Shown here piece after piece: positions 1-6,075 of a DNA stretch of 6,075 nucleotides. Source of the stretch: Bacteroidota bacterium (GTDB lineage: Bacteria; Bacteroidota; Bacteroidia; Flavobacteriales; Flavobacteriaceae); contig JAJYTI010000129.1 in the NCBI GenBank assembly GCA_021793135.1, forward strand, positions 1-6,075, read 5' to 3'. Under the pieces are notes generated by a model. That model saw only the letters and a list, made by a program, of their open reading frames with translations, searched no databases and had not been told where the DNA came from. A program made the translations under genes and the position numbers. Positions within the stretch are counted from its first letter, which is position 1. Each line of letters begins with the position of its first letter.

Positions 1-65
1 AAACTAATTTTATCTCATTAATACGATATTTTACACCAAAAAACACTCTATAATTAAACCTAAGC
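1..65. other. Leader region of the first aminopeptidase gene, cut by the window edge
   Basis: AT-rich non-coding sequence. TATTTTAC at 27-34 is a partial match to a -7 element, 31 bases before the ATG, but no TTG is seen at the right distance upstream. No Shine-Dalgarno precedes the start codon, as in the other genes here. Confidence 0.4.
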
Positions 66-1949
66 ATGAAAAAATCAATTCTAGCAATATGCTTTATTAC
101 CAGTCTATTAACAACCTCTTGTCAAAACAAAAGCGAAGATAAAGAGATAGAAATACAAGAAACAATAGATAATTCCGAATATACCGATTGGCATTCTTAC
201 TCCAACCCAAAAGAAACAAATCCTGAACATCTCAGTTTGGATATTGCAGTAGATTTTGACAAACAACAAATAAGTGGAGTTGCTAAATGGAAAATAAATC
301 CCGAAAAAGGAGTAGATAAAGTTATTCTAGATACTAGAAACATGCAAATAGATAGCGTGCTTTATGCCGATGGTAATCGTGCAAACTATGCGTTAGGCGA
401 AGCCGATGAAATACTAGGAGCAGCATTGCATGTATCTTTATTACCAGAAACAAAAGAGATAAATGTTTACTATAAAACACTAGAAGACGCTACCGCACTA
501 CAATGGTTAGAGCCTTCTCAAACTTTTGGAAAAAAAGCTCCTTTTTTATACACACAAAGCGAATCCATTCATGTACGTACTTGGATACCAAGCCCAGATA
601 GCCCTGGAGCAAGATTTACCTATGATGCTACGGTAAAAGTACCAGAAGGATTACTAGCATTAATGAGTGCAGAAAACCCTCAAGAGAAAAATGAAAATGG
701 AGTGTACACTTTTCAAATGAATGAAAAAATCCCTGGGTATCTTGTAGCTTTAGCCGTTGGCGATATCGAATTCTCTGCAGTAGATGAGAGAACGGGAGTC
801 TATGCAGAACCTGCAATCCTAGAAATGTCAGCTAAAGAATTGGATGGAATTGGTAAAATGGTAAATACCGCAGAATCCTTATATGGTAAATACCGCTGGG
901 GCCGTTATGATGTATTGATGTTACCTTCTGGATTCCCTATTGGAGGAATGGAAAACCCACGCTTAACTTTTGCTACACCTACTATTCTCGCCGGAGATAA
1001 GTCTTTAACCAACCTCATCGCGCATGAGCTTGCACATAGCTGGAGTGGCAACTTGGTTACCAATGCTACTTGGAATGACTTTTGGCTAAATGAAGGCTTT
1101 ACTACCTATTTTGAACATCGAATCATGGAAGCAGAGCGCGGAGAAGATTATGCAGCTATGTTATGGAATCTAAGTGAAAGAACTCTTCGAGGAGCCGTAG
1201 AAGATATGGGAGCAGATAGTCCTAGTTCGCAACTGTATGTTGATTTAAAAAATCAAGATCCTGATTTAGGATTTACCGATATTCCTTATGAAAAAGGTTC
1301 TGCCTTTCTTATGCTCATCGAACAAACCGTAGGGCGTAAAAAATGGGATAATTTCTTGATTAATTATTTTGATGAGCATGCATTTCAATCCATGACTACC
1401 GACTACTTTTTAGATTACTTAGATAAGAATTTATTATCGGAGAATGAAGAATGGAAAAAGACCATCCATATAGATACATGGGTATTTGGCACAGGAATTC
1501 CTGAAAATTACCCTCATCTAGAAAATCCTTTATTCCAAGCAGTAGATAAGCAAATGGAAGCATTTATTCAGGGTGGAAAGGCAGCAGATTTAAAAACCGA
1601 TTCTTGGGGCGCACAAGAATGGATGCATTTTGTTGGTGATTTACCTACTAATTTAAGCATTGAGAAGATGGAAGACCTAGATGCTGTATTTGATTTGACG
1701 AATTCAAAAAACAGTGAAATTGCAGACCTATGGTATTTATTAGCCCTACGTACAAACTATGAAGTTGCATATCCCGCGATGAAAGAATTCTTATACGTAA
1801 CAGGAAGAGAAAAATTCTTAGATCCACTTTATACCGAAATGATGAAAACAGAAAACGGTAAGAAAATGGCAAAAGAAATATATGAAATAGCTCGTCCCAA
1901 CTATCATCCATTAACACAAAAAGCTATGGATAAGATAGTGATAGAATAA
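66..1949 (+). CDS. M1-family zinc aminopeptidase, LTA4H/aminopeptidase-B-like, lipoprotein (first tandem copy)
   Basis: Predicted to remove N-terminal residues from peptides with one catalytic zinc, outside the cytoplasm. The 627-residue protein starts with a lipoprotein signal (MKKSILA..., LTTSC, lipid-bearing Cys19), then a hydrophilic tether to about residue 50 with an acidic stretch (SEDKE, 23-27). The N-terminal beta domain runs to about 255, the catalytic domain to about 490, and an LTA4H-type helical C-terminal domain to the end. Visible motifs are GGMEN (293-297), HELAH (zinc ligands His320 and His324, general base Glu321), third ligand Glu343 in WLNEGF, and Tyr408 in PYEKG at the spacing of human Tyr383. 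Arg581 and Lys583 (GREKF) match human Arg563/Lys565, the carboxylate-binding pair. Minus the signal, length fits human LTA4H (about 610). Glu166 replaces the family's Gln136. The ATG at 66 is the sensible start because it opens the signal peptide; no Shine-Dalgarno is seen. A terminator follows. The family call is secure; the substrate is unknown, and an epoxide hydrolase role is not implied. Confidence 0.95.
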   Translation: MKKSILAICFITSLLTTSCQNKSEDKEIEIQETIDNSEYTDWHSYSNPKETNPEHLSLDIAVDFDKQQISGVAKWKINPEKGVDKVILDTRNMQIDSVLYADGNRANYALGEADEILGAALHVSLLPETKEINVYYKTLEDATALQWLEPSQTFGKKAPFLYTQSESIHVRTWIPSPDSPGARFTYDATVKVPEGLLALMSAENPQEKNENGVYTFQMNEKIPGYLVALAVGDIEFSAVDERTGVYAEPAILEMSAKELDGIGKMVNTAESLYGKYRWGRYDVLMLPSGFPIGGMENPRLTFATPTILAGDKSLTNLIAHELAHSWSGNLVTNATWNDFWLNEGFTTYFEHRIMEAERGEDYAAMLWNLSERTLRGAVEDMGADSPSSQLYVDLKNQDPDLGFTDIPYEKGSAFLMLIEQTVGRKKWDNFLINYFDEHAFQSMTTDYFLDYLDKNLLSENEEWKKTIHIDTWVFGTGIPENYPHLENPLFQAVDKQMEAFIQGGKAADLKTDSWGAQEWMHFVGDLPTNLSIEKMEDLDAVFDLTNSKNSEIADLWYLLALRTNYEVAYPAMKEFLYVTGREKFLDPLYTEMMKTENGKKMAKEIYEIARPNYHPLTQKAMDKIVIE

Positions 1950-1971
1950 ATTAAGGACATTTATCATTTTT

Positions 1972-2002
1972 AAAAAGCTTCTACCATTCGTAGAAGCTTT
2001 TT
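1972..2002 (+). terminator. Rho-independent terminator after the first aminopeptidase
   Basis: A perfect 13-bp stem (1972-1984 with 1990-2002) closes on the five-base loop CATTC. The left arm begins with five A and the right arm ends with five T, followed by GTTTTC. It starts 22 bases after the stop codon at 1949. Because the stem is A-rich on one side and T-rich on the other, it could also act on the opposite strand. It separates transcription of the two aminopeptidase genes. Confidence 0.85.
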
Positions 2003-2032
2003 GTTTTCTGCTCTAATAAAGAGTATTTTTAG
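2001..2032 (+). promoter_or_regulatory. Weak Bacteroidota-type promoter candidate for the second aminopeptidase
   Basis: TTG at 2001-2003 is separated by 20 bases from TATTTTTA (2024-2031), one mismatch from the TAnnTTTG consensus used by the primary sigma factor of this phylum. The ATG is 32 bases further on. The TTG falls at the 3' edge of the preceding terminator. In such AT-rich DNA this match could arise by chance. Confidence 0.35.
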
Positions 2033-2063
2033 CCAAAATTAATCAGAAATTGCACCAATAACT

Positions 2064-3938
2064 ATGAAAAAATCGATTTTAGCTACTTGTCTCTGCATGG
2101 GACTCTTCACTTTTGGATGCCAATCTAATAAGGAAAAGGAGAATACCGATAAAGACAACTCTGCACCAATAGAGAATAAAGACTCGCATTCTAAATCTAA
2201 TGCACTAGAAATAAATCCACAACACGTAAGCTTAAACTTAGAAGTAGACTTCGATAAAAAACAGATTGCTGGGAGTGCAAAGTGGCTTTTAAAACCAAAT
2301 GAAAACACAGACAAGGCTGTTTTTGATACCTATCAACTAGAAATTGACAGTATTCTTTATGCAGATGGGAACAAAGCGGAATTCAAAATTGGCTCTCACG
2401 ATCCAATTCTTGGAGCAGCATTAGAAGTAGAATTGAAAAAAGACACCGAAGAGCTAACTATATATTATAAAACTAGTGATGATGCCACAGCATTACTTTG
2501 GTTAACTCCAGAGCAAACTTTTGGGAAGGAAGCTCCATATTTATTTACTCAAGGGGAACCGATTTATACCAGAACTTGGATTCCTAGTCCCGATGGACCT
2601 GGATATCGCTTTACCTACGACGCAACGATTAAAGTTCCAGAAGGTTTATTAGCACTAATGAGTGCAGAAAACCCACAGGAAAAATCGAAGAATGGCGTTT
2701 ATGAATTCAAAATGGAACAAAAAATACCTGCATATCTTATGGCTTTAGCAGTAGGCGATATCGCTTTTAAAACAGTAGACGACCGAACAGGAGTATATGC
2801 AGAACCAGCTATTTTAGATAAAGCATATAATGAGCTAGATGGATTAGGTGAAATGGTTCACACCACTGAAAATTTATACGGAGAATATAAATGGGATCGT
2901 TTTGATGTGTTATTCTTACCATCTGGTTTCCCAATGGGTGGAATGGAAAATCCACGCTTAACTTTTGCTACACCCACCATTTTGGCCGGAGACAAATCCT
3001 TGCTAAACCTCATTGCACACGAGTTAGCACATAGTTGGAGTGGAAATTTAGTTACAGGTGCTAGTTGGGACGATATTTGGCTAAACGAAGGGTTTACAGT
3101 ATATATCGAAAGACGAGTGACCGAAGCGGAACATGGAGCAGATTATGCAGCTATGCTTTGGGATTTAGCCGAAAAGAAAGTTGACGCAGCTATCGAAACG
3201 GCAGGAGAAAACAGCAAAGATACTTGGCTAAAACTTGACTTAAAAAACAGAGATCCAGAGAATGCATTTACAAGAATTGCCTATGATAAAGGTGCAGCAT
3301 TACTTTTACTAATAGAGCAAACTGTAGGCCGTGAGAATATGGACAACTTCTTAGTCAAGTACTTTAAAGATCATGCCTTTGAATCTATGGATACCGAAAG
3401 ATTTTTGACCTATTTAGATGAAAATTTATTAAACGATAATGAAGAGTGGAAAGAAGCGATTCGTGTAGAAGATTGGGTTTATGGACCTGCAAAACCTTCT
3501 AATTACCCTAAAGTTAAGAATACTCGTTTTGAACAAGTAAGCACTCAAGTAGACGCATTTAAAAATGGTACATCTGCAGCAGATCTAAAAACCGAAAAAT
3601 GGAGTACTTATGAGTGGCTATTCTTCTTTGAGGAACTTCCATCAAAATTAACATTAGAACAAATGGAAGATTTAGACAAAGCATATAAATTAACACAAAC
3701 AGGAAATAGCGAAATAGCCAATGCTTGGTTCTTACATTCTATAAAAGCAGAATATGAAACAGCATATCCACAGATGAAAGAGTTTTTATACGTTACAGGA
3801 AGAGCTAAGTTTTTGAGTCCATTATACTCTGAAATGATTAAAACAGGAAAATCTGAAATGGCAAAAGAGATATACAAAATTGCTAGACCAAATTACCACC
3901 CAATAGTACAAAGAGGAATTGATGGGATTCTAAAATAA
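2064..3938 (+). CDS. M1-family zinc aminopeptidase, LTA4H/aminopeptidase-B-like, lipoprotein (second tandem copy)
   Basis: Paralogue of the preceding gene (roughly 60% identical by eye, collinear throughout), 624 residues, so a local duplication is likely. The lipoprotein signal begins with the same MKKSILA and has Cys19 after TFG, followed by a Lys/Glu/Asp-rich tether to about residue 48 (KEKE at 23-26). Active-site residues are GGMEN (292-296), HELAH (His319, Glu320, His323), Glu342 in WLNEGF, Tyr407 in AYDKG, and Arg580/Lys582 (GRAKF) in the LTA4H-type C-terminal domain. Nothing is broken, so it should be active. Differences from copy one: Glu399 where copy one has Asp400 (human Asp375), Ala406 for Pro before the catalytic Tyr, and Pro rather than Ser after the amine-anchor Glu165. 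These suggest a shifted peptide preference (inference). It has its own downstream terminator and a weak promoter candidate overlapping the upstream terminator, so it is probably transcribed separately. No Shine-Dalgarno precedes the ATG. Probably anchored in the envelope; which membrane and which face are not proven. Confidence 0.95.
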   Translation: MKKSILATCLCMGLFTFGCQSNKEKENTDKDNSAPIENKDSHSKSNALEINPQHVSLNLEVDFDKKQIAGSAKWLLKPNENTDKAVFDTYQLEIDSILYADGNKAEFKIGSHDPILGAALEVELKKDTEELTIYYKTSDDATALLWLTPEQTFGKEAPYLFTQGEPIYTRTWIPSPDGPGYRFTYDATIKVPEGLLALMSAENPQEKSKNGVYEFKMEQKIPAYLMALAVGDIAFKTVDDRTGVYAEPAILDKAYNELDGLGEMVHTTENLYGEYKWDRFDVLFLPSGFPMGGMENPRLTFATPTILAGDKSLLNLIAHELAHSWSGNLVTGASWDDIWLNEGFTVYIERRVTEAEHGADYAAMLWDLAEKKVDAAIETAGENSKDTWLKLDLKNRDPENAFTRIAYDKGAALLLLIEQTVGRENMDNFLVKYFKDHAFESMDTERFLTYLDENLLNDNEEWKEAIRVEDWVYGPAKPSNYPKVKNTRFEQVSTQVDAFKNGTSAADLKTEKWSTYEWLFFFEELPSKLTLEQMEDLDKAYKLTQTGNSEIANAWFLHSIKAEYETAYPQMKEFLYVTGRAKFLSPLYSEMIKTGKSEMAKEIYKIARPNYHPIVQRGIDGILK

Positions 3939-3982
3939 TCATATAATTATTTTATAAGCTATACTAAAAACCAAATCTTATG

Positions 3983-4020
3983 TAAACCAATAATTGCCTT
4001 AGTAATTGTTGGTTTATTTT
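3983..4020 (+). terminator. Rho-independent terminator after the second aminopeptidase
   Basis: A 13-bp stem (3983-3995 with 4004-4016) has one G-U wobble and an eight-base loop, and is followed by TTTT. The stem has few G-C pairs, so it is weaker than the other two stem-loops, but its position 44 bases after the stop at 3938 and the T run support termination. It lies upstream of the isoaspartyl peptidase gene, implying that gene has its own promoter. Confidence 0.7.
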
Positions 4021-4046
4021 ATTAGTACAAATCCTATAATTATCCT

Positions 4047-4054
4047 TACTTTAG
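4047..4054 (+). promoter_or_regulatory. Weak -7-like element before the isoaspartyl peptidase gene
   Basis: TACTTTAG resembles TAnnTTTG but has one base fewer between TA and TTT, and shares TTTAGC with the candidate before the second aminopeptidase. It lies 25 bases ahead of the ATG and after the preceding terminator. I found no TTG at the proper distance upstream, so this is only a suggestion. Confidence 0.25.
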
Positions 4055-4079
4055 CATAAACCCATTCAAAATATCTGTC

Positions 4080-5147
4080 ATGTTTAAATTACGTTATTAT
4101 CTATTTTCACTTCTTGTCCCTGCATTATTTTTCGCTTGTCAGGAAAACACTAATTCGTCTCAATCCGAATCCAAAACTACGCAAACAAAAGAGATAGAAG
4201 AACAACCTTATGCTATTGTCATTCATGGAGGAGCGGGTGCTATGCAGCGTGGCATGATGTCCGATAGCTTGGAGAATGCTTATAAAGCAACTTTAGAAAA
4301 AGCCATAAAAACAGGGTACAAAGTAATTGAAGACGGTGGTGAAGCAATAGATGCGGTAACATCTGCTATTAATATATTAGAAGATTCTCCATTATTTAAT
4401 GCAGGAAAAGGAGCAGTACTCACACATGATGGAACAAATGAGCTAGATGCATCTATCATGGTTGGGAAAAATAAAGATGCAGGAGCGATTGCTGGAGTTA
4501 AACGAGTAAAAAATCCGATTCTACTTGCAAAAGCGGTTATGGAAAACTCTCCACATGTTTTATTAAGTGGTGCGGGTGCAGAGGAATTTGCAGAAGAGCA
4601 AGAAATTGAATTAGTAGACCCATCGTATTTCTATACCGAAGAGCGTAAACGAGCTTTAGACAAAGTACAACAGAACGAAGTAACTCCTAACAATAGTTCT
4701 GCATTCGTTGATATGGATTTAAGTGATTACAAATTTGGAACCGTAGGTTGTGTTGCCTTAGATAAAGATGGAAATATTGTAGCAGGAACCTCAACTGGTG
4801 GAATGACTAACAAACGTTGGAATCGAATTGGAGATTCTCCAATAATTGGAGCTGGAACCTATGCCGATAATGAAACCTGTGGTATTTCGGCAACTGGTTG
4901 GGGCGAATTTTTTATCCGTGGTGTAGTAGCTCACGATATCGCAGCTAGAATGCGTTATGGTAAAGCTAGCTTAGCAGATGCGGCTAAAGAAGTAATTCAA
5001 AAGAATATTCCAGAAATGGGTGGCGACGGAGGAATTATTGCCATTGATAAAGAAGGAAATATTGTAATGGAATTCAACACCGATGGAATGTTCCGAGCTA
5101 GTATCGATAAAAATGGCGAAATGCAAGTTGCCATTTATGAAGAATAA
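4080..5147 (+). CDS. Isoaspartyl peptidase / plant-type L-asparaginase (Ntn-hydrolase, family T2), lipoprotein
   Basis: Family members hydrolyse beta-aspartyl (isoaspartyl) dipeptides and, more weakly, L-asparagine. They are made as a precursor that cuts itself before a threonine, which becomes the N-terminal nucleophile of the beta subunit. In this 355-residue protein the predicted cut is Gly220/Thr221 (GTVGCVALD). Thr239 (TSTGG), Arg249 and Asp252 (RIGDSP), and Thr272-Gly273 (ATGWGE) sit at exactly the spacing of E. coli EcAIII Thr197, Arg207, Asp210 and Thr230-Gly231. The alpha part has HGGAG (49-53), FNAGKGAV (106-113) and ELDASIM (121-127). The N-terminus is a signal with LFFAC (Cys20), then a Ser/Thr/Gln/Glu-rich tether to about 42; Phe at -2 and -3 of the lipobox is not classic but is tolerated in this phylum. 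Many homologues are cytoplasmic, so the export signal matters. It lies downstream of two aminopeptidases that cannot open isoaspartyl bonds, a plausible partnership (inference). Glycosylasparaginase activity, from the same fold, is a less likely alternative. Confidence 0.95.
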   Translation: MFKLRYYLFSLLVPALFFACQENTNSSQSESKTTQTKEIEEQPYAIVIHGGAGAMQRGMMSDSLENAYKATLEKAIKTGYKVIEDGGEAIDAVTSAINILEDSPLFNAGKGAVLTHDGTNELDASIMVGKNKDAGAIAGVKRVKNPILLAKAVMENSPHVLLSGAGAEEFAEEQEIELVDPSYFYTEERKRALDKVQQNEVTPNNSSAFVDMDLSDYKFGTVGCVALDKDGNIVAGTSTGGMTNKRWNRIGDSPIIGAGTYADNETCGISATGWGEFFIRGVVAHDIAARMRYGKASLADAAKEVIQKNIPEMGGDGGIIAIDKEGNIVMEFNTDGMFRASIDKNGEMQVAIYEE

Positions 5148-5167
5148 TTAATTGATAAAATAAATTA

Positions 5168-5208
5168 AGAAGCCACTTCTATTATCAATCGAAGTGGCTT
5201 TTTTATTA
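5168..5208. terminator. Probable bidirectional terminator between convergent genes
   Basis: A 10-bp perfect stem AAGCCACTTC (5170-5179) / GAAGTGGCTT (5191-5200), with an 11-base loop, is followed on the + strand by TTTT and a T-rich stretch. A G-U pair and two A-T pairs can extend it outward. It lies 20 bases after the stop of the + strand gene and touches the stop codon of the - strand gene at 5206. On the - strand the stem is followed by TTCTTAATTTATTTT, a less clean T tract, so termination there is plausible but weaker. Confidence 0.85.
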
Positions 5209-5790
5209 TTTTCTCGGCGGTGTAATCATGATATGAGATCGATGTGTACCAGCATCCATCAACCAGGGTGCTCCTGGACCAGCAGGTTTATCAGGCAGTC
5301 CAGTTTCTTCTACCGTCATATAAGGTTTATAAAACACATAACGAATATGGTAATCATTTAATGTCCCTGTTTGAATGTCATAATCTGATTCGTCAGCCGA
5401 AACTACATATACAATCGCTGGTTCTTCGGGCATTATAATAGTTCCATCATCTATTTCCTTTTTACGGATATCTTGTTTCTCTTTTGCTCTACCTTCTGCA
5501 GTTAACTCTCTACCTCTCGCCATAAAAGGCTCTAATTTATCGCTATAACATGCAACGCTTATTCCCTCTACATTTGGGTCATCGGCTAAACATATTAGTC
5601 CATTATTTCCTTCTCGTAAAGTAACTAATTCCCCATCGGAATTGTAACCAATCACTTTAGCTTCTTCCTTATACATATCTGGAGCGGCAATTATTGCCGT
5701 AGCAATTTGACTTTCCTTGGATGGTATTTTATTCTGTGCTACTAATAAATAAGAGCAGCAAACAAAAAATAATAATAGTAGATTTTTCAT
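5206..5790 (-). CDS. Secreted protein of unknown function, 194 aa
   Basis: The function is not recognised. The best start is the ATG at 5788-5790 (MKNLLLLFF...); the frame extends two codons further to a TTG, but the ATG places the Lys directly before the hydrophobic core. The signal peptide ends at LLVAQ, with likely signal peptidase I cleavage between Ala18 and Gln19; no lipobox cysteine sits in the right place. The mature part is about 176 residues with no membrane segment. It contains LREGNNGLIC (58-67) with Cys67, a second Cys at 81 that could form a disulfide, a charged helix-like stretch (about 93-114) and a Gly/Pro-rich C-terminus ending HIMITPPRK. The 'LR-G-NG--C' pattern and the His-Ile-Met ending recall a group of uncharacterised secreted proteins I have seen in Bacteroidota and Acidobacteria, but this is recollection only. 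It converges on the isoaspartyl peptidase gene, 58 bases away, so no operon link follows. The CDS is very probably real, given its length, signal peptide and neat fit to the terminator. Confidence 0.85.
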   Translation of the reverse strand: MKNLLLLFFVCCSYLLVAQNKIPSKESQIATAIIAAPDMYKEEAKVIGYNSDGELVTLREGNNGLICLADDPNVEGISVACYSDKLEPFMARGRELTAEGRAKEKQDIRKKEIDDGTIIMPEEPAIVYVVSADESDYDIQTGTLNDYHIRYVFYKPYMTVEETGLPDKPAGPGAPWLMDAGTHRSHIMITPPRK

Positions 5791-6075
5791 AATCAATAAG
5801 TTTATAAAAACAACTTTTCTAATAAAAAGAGCATAGTCCCTAACAGAAGTTATTCCAATGAATACTCCTTTACAATTTATACTTTTTAATGCAGACTACG
5901 AAATATTTTACTACCTATAAAACAGCTAGTTAAGTTATAAAATGGAGTAAATAATACAATCTTTTTATTTCCTTCAACAATTTCAATCAAAATAAAAAAT
6001 AGGAAAAGTTTAATCGTTTATAATTCTCAAGTTTATATCTTTAAAATAAAATACCTACCATAGTGTTACCACAAT
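5791..6075. other. AT-rich intergenic region without a recognisable gene
   Basis: This stretch lies upstream of the secreted-protein gene, which reads leftward, and runs to the window edge. It is strongly AT-rich with frequent stops in all frames. I saw no tRNA, no strong hairpin, no repeat and no Shine-Dalgarno. It presumably holds the promoter of the leftward gene, but I could not identify a convincing TTG / TAnnTTTG pair on that strand. Confidence 0.6.
6036..6043 (+). promoter_or_regulatory. Possible -7 element pointing out of the right edge
   Basis: TATCTTTA differs by one base from TAnnTTTG and could belong to a + strand gene beginning beyond the window. No clear TTTG lies about 20 bases upstream and no start codon is visible downstream, so support is slight. 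Confidence 0.2.

Noticed and set aside
1648..1917. Minus-strand frames opposite both aminopeptidase genes, including 3608-3877
   Set aside because: They occur at matching places in the two paralogues only because the + strand codons are conserved; their translations show no plausible start context or motif.
66..1949. Reading the M1 proteins as true leukotriene A4 hydrolases
   Set aside because: The fold and aminopeptidase residues are there, but bacteria do not make leukotrienes, and the pocket residues at human Tyr267, Gln136 and Tyr378 differ; a peptidase role is better supported.
5244..5438. A 64-residue + strand frame inside the secreted-protein gene
   Set aside because: It lies wholly opposite a longer frame that has a signal peptide and sensible composition; no leader or conserved motif of its own.
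5791..5796. TTG start two codons upstream of the ATG of the secreted-protein gene
   Set aside because: The ATG at 5788-5790 gives a standard signal peptide beginning MKN, whereas the TTG would add Met-Ile before it for no evident reason.
5813..5830. Small inverted repeat CTTTT/AAAAG upstream of the secreted-protein gene
   Set aside because: Five A-T-rich pairs are expected by chance in this DNA; not strong enough to call an operator or terminator.
5858..5920. A 20-codon + strand reading frame beginning MNTPLQF in the right-hand intergenic region
   Set aside because: Very short, no ribosome binding site or promoter, and composition like the surrounding AT-rich DNA; chance is the simplest explanation.

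Overview
The window looks like a piece of chromosome from a marine- or soil-type member of the Bacteroidota, most likely Flavobacteriia. The DNA is AT-rich. Three of the four genes begin with a short hydrophobic signal ending in a lipobox-like cysteine at residue 19 or 20. The fourth has a Sec signal ending in 'VAQ', as is common in this phylum. No gene has a Shine-Dalgarno sequence, and the few promoter-like motifs resemble the Bacteroidota TTG / TAnnTTTG type. Genus and species cannot be told from this window.

Layout, left to right. Positions 66-1949 (+) and 2064-3938 (+) are tandem paralogues, both intact zinc aminopeptidases of family M1, leukotriene-A4-hydrolase/aminopeptidase-B branch, made as lipoproteins. 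Positions 4080-5147 (+) encode a lipoprotein of the plant-type asparaginase / isoaspartyl peptidase family (Ntn-hydrolase, T2) with all the main catalytic residues. Positions 5206-5790 (-) encode a small secreted protein of unknown function that converges on the third gene. About 285 AT-rich bases at the right edge hold no convincing gene.

Each of the three + strand genes is followed by a strong stem-loop (1972-2002, 3983-4020, 5168-5208). They are therefore probably three separate transcription units rather than one operon, although they share location and theme. The last stem-loop lies between convergent genes and probably serves both.

Working model (inference): the two aminopeptidases trim residues from the N-termini of peptides outside the cytoplasm, while the third enzyme cleaves beta-linked (isoaspartyl) dipeptides that ordinary aminopeptidases cannot open. 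Together they would form a small envelope-bound set for finishing peptide digestion or recycling damaged peptides. The most notable details are in the M1 pair. Both carry Glu where human LTA4H has Gln136, and the copies differ at the position of human Asp375 (Asp in the first, Glu in the second), which suggests divergence of substrate preference. I see no mobile element, CRISPR array, RNA gene or defence system, and nothing that amounts to a new multi-gene system.
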